A stretch of DNA of 64,000 nucleotides, taken from positions 192,051,485 through 192,115,484 of the forward strand of contig NC_135497.1 in assembly GCF_052857255.1 (NCBI RefSeq), written 5' to 3'. The notes below the pieces were generated by a model. The model ran no database searches and was not told where the DNA came from. It saw only the letters and a list, made by a program, of their open reading frames with translations. The position numbers were made by a program, and so were the translations under genes. The DNA is from Amblyomma americanum (Eukaryota; Arthropoda; Arachnida; Ixodida; Ixodidae). Of this stretch, positions 28,001 through 39,539 are shown piece after piece; the first letter of the stretch is position 1, and every line of letters begins with the position of its first letter.

Positions 28001-30887
28001 GGGCAAGCTCGGCTGTGAGATGACTACCTCTTACGAACAAAGAAAGCCGGCCCTGAGAGAAGTCATCTCTCGTAAGGTATAACGTAACTGGGCAGGCTCG
28101 GCTGTGAGATGACTACCTCTTACCAACAAAGAACGCAGGCCCTGAGCGAAGTCATCTCTCTTACGGTATAACGTAACTGGACAAGCTTGGCTGTGAGATG
28201 ACTACCTCTTACGAACCAACAAAGCCATCTCTCTGTGAGATAACTTCTTACGAACGAAGAAAGCCGGCCCTGAGCGAAGTCATCTCTCTTACGGTGCAGC
28301 GTAACTGGACAAGCTGGGTTGTGAGATGACTACCTCTTACGAACCAACAAAGCCATCTCTCTGTGAAATAACTTCTTAAGAACGAAGAAAGCCGACCCTG
28401 AGCGAAGTCATCTCTTTTACGGTGCAACGTAACTGGACAAGCTTGGCTGTGAGATGACTACCTCTTACGAACCAACAAAGCCATCTCTCTGTGAGATAAC
28501 TTCTTACGAATGAAGAAAGCCGGCCCTGAGCGAAGTCATCTCTCTTACGGTGCAACGTAACTGGACAAGCTTGGCTGTGAGATGACTACCTCTTATGAAC
28601 CAACAAAGCCATCTCTCTGTGAGATAACTTCTTGCGAGCCAAGAAAGCCGGCCCTGAGCGAAGTCATCTCTCTTACGGTGCAACGTAACTGGACAAGCTT
28701 GGCTGTGAGATGACTACCTCTTCCGAACCAACAAAGCCTTCTCTCTGTGAGATAACTTCTTGCGAACCAAGAAAGCCGGCCCTGAGCGAAGTCATCTCCC
28801 TTACGGTGCAATGTAACTGGACAAGCTTGGCTGTGAGATGACTGCCTCTTACGAACCAACAAAGCCATCTCTCTGTGAGATAACTTCTTACGAACGAAGA
28901 AAGTCGGCCCTGAGCGAAGTCATCTCTCTTACGGTGCAACGTAACTGGACAAGCTTGGCTGTGAGATGACTACCTCTTACGAGCCAACAAAGCCATCTCT
29001 CTGTGAGATAACATCTTACGAACGAAGAAAGCCGGCCCTGAGCGAAGTCATCTCTCTTACGGTGCAACGTAACTGGACAAGCTTGGCTGTGAGATGACTA
29101 CCTCTTACGAACCAACAAAGCCTTCTCCCTGTGAGATAACTTCTTGCGAACCAAGAAAGCCGGCCCTGAGCGAAGTCATCTCTCTTACGGTGCAATGTAA
29201 CTGGACAAGCTTGGCTGTGAGATGACTACCTCTTACGAACCAACAAAGCCATCTCTCTGTGAGATAACTTCTTACGAACGAAGAAAGTCGGCCCTGAGCG
29301 AAGTCATCTCTCTTACGGTGCAACGTAACTGGACAAGCTTGGCTGTGAGATGACTACCTCTTACGAGCCACCAAAGCCATCTCTCTGTGAGATAACTTCT
29401 TACGAACGAAGAAAGCCGGCCCTGAGCGAAGTCATCTCTCTTACGGTGCAACGTAACTGGACAAGCTTGGCTGTGAGATGACTACCTCTTACCAGCCAAC
29501 AAAGCCATCTCTCTGTGAGATAACTTCTTACGAACGAAGAAAGCCGGCCCTGAGCGACGTCATCTCTCTTACGGTGCAACGTAACTGGACAAGCTTGGCT
29601 GTGAGATGACTACCTCCTTCGAACCAACAAAGCCATCTCTCTGTGAGATAACTTCTTACGAACCAAGAAAGCCGGACCTGAGCGAAGTCATCTCTCTTAC
29701 GGTATAACGTAACTGGACATGTTAGGTTGACAGATGACAGCCTCTTACGAACCGAGAAAGTCGGCCCTCAGGAAAGTCATCTCTCTTAAGGTATAACGTA
29801 ACTGGGCAAGCTGGGCTGTGAGATACTACCTCTTACGAACCAAGAAAGCCGGCCCACAGCGAAGTCATATCTTTTGCAATATAACGTAGCCTGGCATGTC
29901 TTCTTACACATGGTTACCTGTTACGAGCCAAGAAAGCCGGCATTCTGCAAAGTCCTCTCTTACGGAACTGGGCATGTCAGGCTTACAGATGAATACCTTT
30001 TACGTACCAACGAAGCCGGCCCTATACGAAGTCATCTCTCGTACGGTATAACGCAACTGGACATGCTCGGCTTTGAGATGACTACCTCTTACGAACCAAG
30101 AAAGCAGCCCCTCAGCGAAGTCATCTTTCTTACTGTACAACGTAACTGGTCAGTCTTGGCATTAAGATGAATACCTCTTACGAGTCAAGATAATCGGCAC
30201 TCAGGGAAGTCATCTCTCTTACGTTATAACGTAACTGGGCATGGTAGGCTGTCAGATGACTATCTCTTGCGAACCAAGAAAGTCTGCCCTCAGGGATGTC
30301 ATCTCTCTTAAGGTGTGACGTAGTTGGGCAAGCTCGGCTGTGAGATGACTACCTCTTACGAACCAAGAAAGCCGGTCCCCAGGGAAGTCATCTCTCTTAC
30401 GGTATAACGTAGCCTGGCATGTTATTCTTACATATGGCCACCTCTTACGAACAAAGAAAGCCGGCCCTGGGCGAAGTCATCTCTCTTACTGTAATTCTTA
30501 ACTCGGCAAGATCGGCTGTGAGATGACTACCTCTTACGAACCAATAAAGCAGGACCTCAGGGAAGTCATCTCTTTTATGGTATAACGTAACTGGGGATGG
30601 CAGGCTGTGAGATGGCTACCTCTTAAGACCAAGAAAGCTGGAACTCAGCGAAGTCATCTCTCTTACGGTATAACGTAACTGAGCATGTTAGGCTGTCAGA
30701 TGTTAGGCTGTCAGATGACTATCTCTTACGAACCCATGAAATTCGGCCCTTAGGGAAGTCATCTCTCTAACGGTATAACTTAACTGGTCAAGCTTGACTG
30801 TGAGATGACTACCTCTTACGAACCAAGAAAGGCGGCCCTCAGCGAAGACATCTCTCTTACGGTATAACGCAACTGGACATATTAGGC

Positions 30888-31199
30888 GCCCGCCGCGATG
30901 GCTCAGTGGTTAGAGCGCTCGACTACTGACCCGAATTACCGGATTCGAACCCGACCGCGGCGGCTGCGTTTTTATTGAGGAAAAACGCTAAGGCACCCGT
31001 GTGCTGTGCGATGTCAGGGCACGTTAAAGATCCCCAGGTGGTCGAAATTATGCCGGAGCCCTCCACTACGGCACCTATTTCTCTTCTTTCACTCCCTCCT
31101 TCATCCCTTCACTTACGGCGCGGTTCAGGTGTCCAACGATATATGAGACAGATACTGCGCCATTTCCTTTCCCCAAAAAACCAATTATTATTATTAATT
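30888..31199 (+). mobile_element. tRNA-derived SINE (Ruka-like), satellite copy 3
   Basis: Nearly identical to the two upstream copies. One visible difference is TTTTTATTGAGG where they have TTTTTATGGAGG. It has the same ATATTAGG flanks, the same satellite context on the left and the same altered B box. It lies 9196 bases downstream of copy 2. Confidence 0.87.
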
Positions 31200-34100
31200 A
31201 TATTAGGATGTCAGATGACCATCTCTTAAGAACCGAGAAAGCCATCTCTCTGTGAGATTTCTTACGAAGCAAGAAAGCCGGCCCTGACTGAAGTCATCTC
31301 TCTTACGGTATAACCTAACTGGGCAAGCTCGGCTGTGAGAAGACTTCCTCTTACAAACCAAGAAAGCCGGCCCTGAGCGAAGTCATCTCTCTTACGGTGC
31401 AACGTAACTGGACAAGCTTGGCTGTGAGATGACTACCTCTTACGAACCAACAAAGCCATCTCTCTGTGAGATAACTTCTTACGAAGCAAGAAAGCCGGCC
31501 CTGAGCGAAGTCATCTCTCTTACGGTGCAACGTAACTGGACAAGCTTGGCTGTGAGATGACTACCTCTTACGAACCAACAAAGCCATCTCTCTGTGAGAT
31601 AACTTCTTACGAACCAAGAAAGCCGGCCCTGAGCGAAGTCATCTCTCTTACGGTGCAATGTAACTGGACAAGCTTGGCTGTGAGATGACTACCTCTTACG
31701 AACCAACAAAGCCATCTCTCTGTGAGATAACTTCTTGCGAACCAAGAAAGCCGGCCCTGAGCGAAGTCATCTCTCTTACGGTGCAACGTAACTGGACAAG
31801 CTTGGCTGTGAGATGACTACCTCTTACGAACCAACAAAGCCATCTCTCTGTGAGATAACTTCTTACGAACGAAGAAAGTCGGCCCTGAGCGAAGTCATCT
31901 CTCTTACGGTATAACGTAACTGGACATGTTAGGCTGTCAGATGACAGCCTCATACGAACCGAGAAAGTCGGCCCTCAGGGAAGTCATCTCTCTTACGGTA
32001 TCACGTAACTGGGCGAGCTGGGCTGTGAGATGACTACCTCTTACGAACCAAGAAAGCCAGCCCTCAGGGAAGTCATCTCTCTTACGGTACAACGTAACTG
32101 GGCAAGCTCGGCTGTGAGATGACTACCTCTTACGAAACAAGAAAGCCGGCGCTGAGCGAAGTCATCTCTCTTACGGTATAACTTAACTGGGCAAGCTCGG
32201 CTGTGAGATGACTACCTCTTACGAATCGAGAAAGGCGGCCCTCAGCGAAGTCATCTCTCTTACGGTATAACGCAACTGGTCATATTAGGCTGTCAGATGA
32301 CAACCTCTTACGAACAGAGAGTCTGCCCTCAGGGGAGTCTTCTCTCTTAAGGTATAACATAGCTGGGCAAGCTCGGTGGTGAGATACTACCTCTTACGAA
32401 CCAAGAAAGCCTGCCCACCGCGAAGTCATATCTCTTGCAATATAACGTAGACTGGCATGTATACTTACACATGGTAACGTGTTACGAACCAAGAAAGCCG
32501 GCATTCTGCAAAGTCCTCTCTTACGGAACTGGGCATGTTAGGCTTACAGATGAATACCTTTTACGTACCAACGAAGCCGGCCCTGAACGAAGTCATCTCT
32601 CTTACGGTATAACGTAACTGGACAAGCTCGGCTGTGAGATGACTACCTCTTACGAACCAAGAAAGCAGCCCCTTAGCGAAGTCATCTCTCTTACTGTATA
32701 ACGTAACTGGTCAATCTTGGAATTGAGATGACTACCTCTTACGAGCCAAGATAATCGGCACTCAGGGAAGTCATCTCTCTTACGGTATAACGTAACTGGT
32801 CATGTTAGGCTGTCAGATGATTATCTCTTACGAACCAAGAATGTCTGCCCGCAGGGAAGTCATCTGTCTTACGGTATAACGTAACTGGGCATGTTAGGCT
32901 GTCAGAAGACCACCTCTTACGAACCAACAAAGCCGGCCCTCAGCGAAGTAATCTCTCTTACGGTATAACGTAACAGGGCATGTTAGACTGTCAGATGACT
33001 ACTTCTTACGAACCAAGAAAGCCGGCGCTCATGCAAGTCATCTCTCTTACGGTATAACGTAACTGAGCAACCTCGGCTGTGAGATGACTACCTCTTACGA
33101 ACAAAGGAAGCCGGCCCTGAGCAAAGTCATCGCTCTTAAGGTATAACTTAACTCGGCAAGCTCGGCTGTGAGATGACTACCTGTTACGAACCAAGAAAGC
33201 CGGCCCTGAGCGCATTCATCTCTCTTACGGTGTAACATTACTGGACAAGCTTGGCTGTGAGATGACTACCTCTTACGAACCAACAAAGCCATCTCTCTGT
33301 GAGATAACTTCTTACGAACGAAGAAAGCCGGCCCTGATCGAAGTCATCTCTCTTACGGTGCAACGTAACTGGACAAGCTTGGCTGTGAGATGACTACCTC
33401 TTACGAACCAACAAAGCCATCTGTCTGTGAGATAACTTCTTGCGAACAAAGAAAGCCGGCCCTGAGTGAAGTCATCTCTCTTACGGTGCCACGTAACTGG
33501 ACAAGCTTGGCTGTGAGATGACTACCTCTTACGAACCAACAAAGCCATCTCTCTGTGAGATTACTTCTTGCGAACCAAGAAAGCCGGCCCTGAGCGAAGT
33601 CATCTCTCTTACGGTGCAACGTAGCTGGACAAGCTTGGCTGTGAGATGACTACCTCTTACCAGCCAACAAAGCCATCTCTCTGTGAGATAACTTCTTACG
33701 AACGAAGAAAGCCGGCCCTGAGCGACGTCATCTCTATTACGGTGCAACGTAACTGGACAAGCTTGGCTGTGAGATGACTACCTCTTACGAACCAACAAAG
33801 CCATCTCTCTGTGAGATAACTTCTTACGAACCAAGAAAGCCGGCCCTGAGCGAAGTCTTCTCTCTTACGGTATAACGTAACTGGGCATGTTAGGCTTACA
33901 GATGAATACCTTTTACGTACCAACGAAGCCGGCCCTGAACGAAGTCATCTCTCTTACGGTATAACGTAACTGGACAAGCTCGGCTGTGAGATGACTACCT
34001 CTTACGAACCAAGAAAGCAGCCCCTTAGCGAAGTCATCTCTCTTACTGTATAACGTAACTGGTCAATCTTGGAATGGAGATGACTACCTCTTACGAGCCA

Positions 34101-34606
34101 AGATAATCGGCACTCAGGGAACTCATCTCTCTTACGGTATAACGTAACTGGGCATGTTAGGCTGTCAGATGACTACCTCTTACGAACAAAGAAAGCCGGC
34201 CCTGGGCGAAGTCATCTCTCTTACTGTAATACTTAACTCCGCAAGCTCGGCTGTGAGATGACTACCTCTTACGAACCAATAAAGCAGGACCTCAGGGAAG
34301 TCATCTCTCTTATGGTATAACGTAACTGGGGATGCCAGGCTGTGAGATGGCTACCTCTTAAGACCAAGAAAGCCGGCACTCAGCGAAGTCATCTCTCTTT
34401 CGGTATAACGTAACTGGGCATGTTATGCTGTCATATGACTATCTCTTACGAACCATGAAATTCGGCCCTTAGGGAATTCATCTCTCTTACGGTATAACTT
34501 AACTGGCCAAGCTTGGCTGTGAGATGACTACCTCTTACGAACAAAGAAAGGCGGCCCTCAGCGAAGTCATCTCTCTTACGGTATAACGAAACTGGACATA
34601 TTAGGC

Positions 34607-34923
34607 ACCCGCCGCGGTGGCTCAGTGGTTAGGGCGCTCGACTACTGATCCGGAGTTCCCGGGTTCGAACCCGACTGCGGCGGCTGCGTTTTTATCGAGG
34701 CAAAACGCTAAGGCGCCCGTGTGCTGTGCGATGTCAGTGCACGTTAAAGATCCCCAGGTGGTCGAAATTATGCCGGAGGCCTCCACTACGGCACCTATTT
34801 CTCTTTCTTCTTTCACTCCCTCCTTCATCCCTTCCCTTACGGGGCGGTTCAGGTGTCCAACGATATATGAGACAGATACTGCGCCATTTCCTTTCCCCCA
34901 AAAACCAATTATTATTATTAATT
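34607..34923 (+). mobile_element. tRNA-derived SINE (Ruka-like), satellite copy 4, less altered
   Basis: This is the same SINE at the same position inside the satellite monomer (left flank ACATATTAGGC, right flank ATGTTAGGC), but its sequence differs at many sites from copies 1-3. Here the B box is the full consensus form (GGTTCGAACCC) and the core reads GTCAGTGCACG. It looks closer to the ancestral insertion. A 120-codon open frame beginning at 34617 runs through the SINE into satellite and is not a gene. Confidence 0.87.
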
Positions 34924-36888
34924 ATGTTAGGCTGTCAGATGACCATCTCTTACGAACCGAGAAAGCCATGTCTTTGTGAGATTTCTTACGAACCAAGAAA
35001 GCCGGCCCTGAGTGAAGTCATCTCTCTTACTGTAATACTTAACTCGGCAAGCTCGGCTTTCAGATGACTACCTCTTACGAACCACGAAAGGCAGCCCTCA
35101 GAGAAGTCATCTGTCTTAAGGTATACCACATCTGGACATATTAGGCTGTTAGATGACAACCTCTTACGAACAAATAAAGTCGGCCCTCAGGGAAGTCATC
35201 TCTCTTACGGTATAACGCAAATGGCAAAGCTGGGCTGTGATATGACTACCTCTATCGAACCAAGAAAGCCAGCCCTGGACGAAGTCATCTCTCTTACGGT
35301 ATAACTTACCTTGGCAATCTCGGCTGTGAGATGAGTACCTCTAACGAACCAAGAAAGCTTGCCCTCAGGGAAGTCATCTCTCTTATGGTATAACGTAATT
35401 GGGGATGCTTGGCTCTGAGATGTCTACCTGTTAGAACCGAGAAAGCCGGCACGGCGCGAAGTCATCTCTCTTACGGTATAATGTAACGGGTCATGTTCGT
35501 CATTGAGATGACTAACTCTTACGAACCAATAAGGGCGGACCTGAGCGAAGTCATCTCTCTTACGGTATAACGTAAAGGGTCATGTTCGGCTGTGAGATGT
35601 CTTACTTTTACGAACAAAGAAAGGCGGCCCTGAGCGAAGTCATCTCGCTTACGGTATAACGTAACGGGCCATGTTCGGCTGTGAGATGACTAACTCTTAC
35701 GAATCAAGAAGGGCGACCCTGAGCGAAGTCGTTTCTCTTACGGTATAACGTAACTGGGCAGGCTCGGCTTTGAGATGACAACCTCTTACGAACGAAGAAC
35801 GCAGGCCTCTAGCGGAGTCGTCTCTCTTACGGTATAACGCAGCTGGGCAAGCTCGGCTTTGAGATGACTACCTCTTACGAACCAAGAAAGCCATCTCTCT
35901 GTGAGATAACTTCTTACGAACCAAGAAAGCCGGCCCTGAGCGAAGTCATCTCTCTTACGGTATAACGTAACTGGACATGTTAGGCTGTCAGATGACAGCC
36001 TCTTACGAACCGAGAAAGTCGGCCCTCAGGGAAGTCATCTCTCTTACGGTATCACGTAACTGGGCGAGCTGGGCTGTGAGATGACTACCTCTTACGAACC
36101 AAGAAAGCCAGCCCTCAGGGAAGTCATCTCTCTTACGGTACAACGTAACTGGGCAAGCTCGGCTGTGAGATGACTACCTCTTACGAATCAAGAAAGGCGG
36201 CCCTCAGCGAAGTCATCTCTCTTACGGTATAACGCAACTGGTCATATTAGGCTGTCAGATGACAACCTCTTACGAACAGAGAAAGTCTGCCCTCAGGGAA
36301 GTCTTCTCTCTTAAGGTATAACATAGATTGGCAAGCTCGGTTGTGAGATACTACCTCTTACGAACCAAGAAAGCCGGCCCACAGCTATGTCATATCTCTT
36401 GCAATATAACGTAGACTGGCATGTATACTTACACATGGTAACGTGTTAAAAACCAAGAAAGCCGGCATTCTGCAAAGTCCTCTCTTACGGAACTGGGCAT
36501 GTTAGGCTTACAGATGAATACCTTTTACGTACCAACGAAGCCGGCCCTGAACGAAGTCATCTCTCTTACGGTATAACGTAACTGGACAAGCTCGGCTGTG
36601 AGATGACTACCTCTTACGAACCAAGAAAGCAGCCCCTTAGCGAAGTCATCTCTCTTACTGTATAACGTAACTGGTCAATCTTGGAATTGAGATGACTACC
36701 TCTTACGAGCCAAGATAATCGGCACTCAGGGAAGTCATCTCTCTTACGGTATAACGTAACTGGGCATGTTAGGCTGTCAGATGACTACCTCTTACGACAC
36801 AAGAAAGTCGGCCCGCAGGGAAGTCATCTGTCTTACGTTATAACCTAACTGGGCATTTTAGGCTGTCAGAAGACCACCTCTTACGAAC

Positions 36889-36899
36889 CAACAAAGCCG
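36889..36899 (+). repeat. Target-site duplication, left copy (Penelope-like element)
   Basis: CAACAAAGCCG is part of the satellite monomer and is repeated at 39571-39581 on the other side of the element. The satellite phase resumes directly (GCCCTCAGCGAAGTCAT), supporting simple insertion. Confidence 0.88.
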
Positions 36900-36936
36900 T
36901 ACAACATGAACTGGTGGGCGAGTTGGTCAGACATAG

Positions 36937-36967
36937 TTCTTGTAAACTAGCGCAACGGCTCGAAGCC
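36937..36967 (+). repeat. Left inverted repeat of the Penelope-like element
   Basis: The 31 bases are the reverse complement of 39540-39570 except for one T/C difference at the twelfth position. Inverted terminal segments are known in Penelope-like elements, often as partial inverted copies of their pseudo-LTRs. Confidence 0.9.
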
Positions 36968-36989
36968 AGCTTTATTTCCAGCCAGCTTT

Positions 36990-37826
36990 ATGTACAGCTT
37001 TATTTCTTGTACAAGGGGCTCTATTTCTTCGTCCTGTCTCACTGAACCGCCTCGGTTCATACCCGTCATCGTAAATGCTTCGTGTAAATCGCGAATGCTT
37101 GGCTTCTGCATTCGAAAGCGCATTCTGCCTCCCGAGGTGCTGGGCTTGTTTGTGGGCTTTCAGCCTTCAGTTAGCCGCGGCATAAGGATATGCAAGTTCT
37201 TGAGGTCCGAATGGCAACCGCAGGTGAGGCTATGCAAGGATCATCTGAGGCTTCTTCTTCAGTCTTCAAGTCAGAAAGGACATTTTAAACAACAGTGGCA
37301 CGAAATCAGCCGGCTCATCAGCAGCACAACGGAGTTTTGGTGGCAGCAACTTCTTCCACTACTTCGAGGGTGCGTTCCAAAGAAGCAAGCAGGGACGCTC
37401 AACCAGATTCACAACGTCGATGGTGCGCATATTCCAGGGGATATCCAACGAGTCCTACGTCTTGGCCATAAGTGCGCCGTTGAGCCAAGAATGGAACCTC
37501 CTGAACTACTTGCCATGATAAGGCGGGTTGCGCGACGAGCTGAGGAACCGCAAGCCGGTAGATGTGTTTCCGACGGAGTGGATGTTGTGCTGCGTTCGAT
37601 CCCTCATGTGAAAAACCTCCCGATTGCTAAGACTGTTCGATACATGCGTGACAACAATCTGGTTTTGCTAACCGCTGACAAAGAAGGGGGCTTTGCAGTA
37701 CTTTCAAAAGTTAGCTTTAAACAGAAATCAGACGCAGCAATTAGCACTTTATTCACAGAGAGAACAAGCAGATTCCTCGTAAAAGAAAAAGGAAGGCAAA
37801 ACAGTTGTGTAAGAGGCTCAATTTAG
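36990..37826 (+). pseudogene. Penelope-like ORF, N-terminal part (broken)
   Basis: This open frame of 278 codons covers the N-terminal region of a Penelope-like polyprotein. It contains the conserved stretch leading into the reverse transcriptase (LRLGHKCAVEP, LLAMIRRVA and LVLLTADKEGGFAVL, residues about 150-245), similar to the 'ADKG' motif region of the family. The first residues before about 40 look poorly conserved and the start codon is uncertain. The frame ends at 37826. In another frame the protein clearly continues: 37827-38009 can be read as TARTHKVDIPLRVII, the family's THK-PLRPI motif. A frameshift near 37790-37826 and another before 38010 are therefore needed to explain the sequence. 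Confidence 0.82.
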
Positions 37827-38009
37827 AGCAGTTGGTGTCCTCAATAGATAAATGCCAAAAATTGAGCTTGGAGATGTTTTTCACAGCAAGAACTCATAAG
37901 GTAGACATACCTTTACGGGTGATTATTTCAGAAAAAAGCGTGGCAACAGTGCCTTTGTAGGTTTTTACAAAAGTGCCTAACTCTCCTGACCTTTGACGAT
38001 CCTTATCAG

Positions 38010-38768
38010 GTGAAAAAATCAGACGATGTAATCGAATTTCAAAAAAATAATCATAGCAGCAAGCAGGTGCGCGCTTTTTCAATTGATATGAAAGACCTGT
38101 ATTACTTCATTCCTCATGACAAAATGTTACCGCGCATTAGTGAAGTCATAGACGATTATGATGCCAGTGCGTTTCAGAATGCTTCTGCCATTCCCGTAGG
38201 AAACTTTTTAGAACTGACACAAATCTACCTAGAGTCTACCTATGCAGAATGGGATGGGCGTGTTTTCATTCAAAAGAAAGGAATATGCATAGGAGCGTGT
38301 ATAGCGCCATCGCTCACCGATTTGTATTTAGCTATGAATAACAGAGCACTCGATATTCGCCTCAAGGGATCAAATGTTAAAAAAGTGTTCCGCTTTGTAG
38401 ATGATTACCTCATTTTACTTGAATGTGAACCGGAAAATGTTCCTGCAGAGGTGACTAAACTTTGTTCTGTCTTTGTAGACGTTCTGTCGCCTCTGGAAAT
38501 AACTCATGAAGTGCCTGTTAATGACTCCATAAAATTTTTAGAGCTGACTCTGTTTTTTAATGATGTTCATGTATGTTGGGCCTTTGAACCTAGAAGCAGG
38601 AAGCCTCTACTTCCATACTGCTCTTCACACTCTAAGCTAGTGAAACGAAGCATTGCCACAACTTGTTTCGGCAATGCCATGAAAAATCTTGTAGGCATAA
38701 GACCACGCACAGTTTTTCATGCCAGGTTGAGAGGCTTGTTGCTGCAGGATACCCGCTTCACTTGTTAA
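38010..38768 (+). pseudogene. Penelope-like reverse transcriptase, catalytic part (frameshifted)
   Basis: The 252-codon frame holds the palm of the reverse transcriptase. FSIDMKDLYYFIP (residues 23-35) is motif A with its aspartate, GICIGACIAPSLTDLYL (91-107) corresponds to the template/primer motif B, and FRFVDDYLIL (128-137) is motif C with the two catalytic aspartates. SIKFLELTLFF further on is the conserved downstream FLD-type motif. The frame is lost after about 38700: the overlapping frame from 38663 carries the continuation. The enzyme would copy RNA into DNA at the target nick; this copy cannot make a full-length protein without shifts. Confidence 0.88.
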
Positions 38769-39346
38769 CTTCGGTAGCGGAGGGAATGCTGAAGAAGTTG
38801 AAACTTGGAGCTACTGCCAACCAAGTTAGCCGAGGAAAAAACGTATCCGTAATTCGTTACAGTCATGTTTTATCGCACAATTTGAAAAGAATAGGAAAAC
38901 GGTCTGGAGTAGATGTTGTGTTTTCAGCCCCTGTAAAATTGAGGACCTTATGTGCGCGTGTAAATCGTCGAAACAAAACACGTCGCGATGTTCCTGTGCG
39001 CACGAAGAAGCATGAGAAGAAATATGTTCAGTGCCAAGACAGCTTGGTATATTCAATTCCTCTGTCTTGTGGTCGGTCGTACGTTGGCCAAACTGGTCGG
39101 TGTTTAAATAAAAGAATTAAGGAGCACAACAATAATGTGAAGAATGCCGTCCGCCATATCGGGATTCACTGTCGTGATTGCTCATGCCGCCCAATGTTCA
39201 AGAGCAGTAAAATTGTAGCAAAATGCAAGGACCGGCTCACCAGGGAGATAATTGAGGCACCAGAAATCCTGAGGATATGTACGCAATGCATAAGAACCCC
39301 TTCTGTTGCTATCTCGGAAAAAGAACACGGATACCTAATGTCATAG
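38663..39346 (+). pseudogene. Penelope-like GIY-YIG endonuclease part (intact within its frame)
   Basis: This 227-codon frame gives the thumb/linker and C-terminal endonuclease. VYSIPLSCGRSYVGQTGR (residues 129-146) is the GIY...YVG core, followed by LNKRIKEH (148-155) with the conserved arginine and EH, then a Cys/His cluster HCRDCSC (169-175), and TREIIEA (193-199) with the likely metal-binding glutamate. In Penelope-like elements this domain nicks the target DNA. The domain itself shows no internal stop, although upstream frameshifts separate it from the polymerase. The first 30 or so residues of the frame overlap the preceding fragment and may not be real. Confidence 0.88.
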
Positions 39347-39539
39347 ATTACGTGCTTCGGCAAAGCTTTCGCACAATCACAATAATAGGCTGTGAAACGA
39401 TATTTTTTTCTTATTTTGCCTTGTTTTTCTCTGTTTTTCTGTTATTATGTGATACCAGCATGTATTTAACCACTGCATGGTGTCCTGAATAAATCTATTC
39501 TGTTGTTAGTTCAGCGCTGTGTTTTGTCCCTTTCTGTTT
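39347..39539 (+). other. 3' untranslated part of the Penelope-like element
   Basis: A/T-rich sequence between the endonuclease stop and the right inverted repeat, with AATAAA at 39489. I looked for a hammerhead ribozyme core (CTGATGA ... GAAA), known in some Penelope-like elements, and did not find one. Confidence 0.6.

Larger units (their letters stand above)
1..36899. repeat. Satellite array, left part: 128-bp units interleaved with blocks of 89-bp monomers
   Basis: Almost every base belongs to one tandem repeat family, interrupted by four copies of a SINE. Two unit types are visible. The 89-bp monomer runs CTACCTCTTACGAACCAAG, AAAGCCGGCCCTCAGCGAAG, TCATCTCTCTTACGGTATAA, CGTAACTGGGCATGTTAGGC, TGTCAGATGA. 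The 128-bp unit is an 87-bp version of this preceded by a 41-bp internally deleted version (contains CAACAAAGCCATCTCTCTGT). Most 128-mers carry a HindIII site (CAAGCTTGG). Runs of 128-mers alternate with blocks of divergent 89-mers, giving higher-order repeats. The array starts before base 1. Minus-strand open frames of 60-101 codons are repetitive and change frame with every unit because 128 is not a multiple of 3, so I do not treat them as genes. No function is shown; a centromeric, subtelomeric or other heterochromatic location is only inference. Confidence 0.96.

Noticed and set aside
309..34000. Dozens of similar minus-strand open frames (72-101 codons) as a tandem gene family
   Set aside because: They are readings of the satellite. 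Each passes through the same repeat in successive frames because the 128-bp unit is not divisible by three, starts and stops fall at fixed unit positions, and no conserved substitution pattern of coding sequence is visible.
14219..34923. tRNA genes with A and B boxes
   Set aside because: The tRNA-like heads lack a complete cloverleaf and are followed by the SINE core and tail, with target duplications around them.
34617..34979. 120-codon open frame
   Set aside because: It is a translation of the SINE at 34607-34923 running into satellite; homologous copies have stops.
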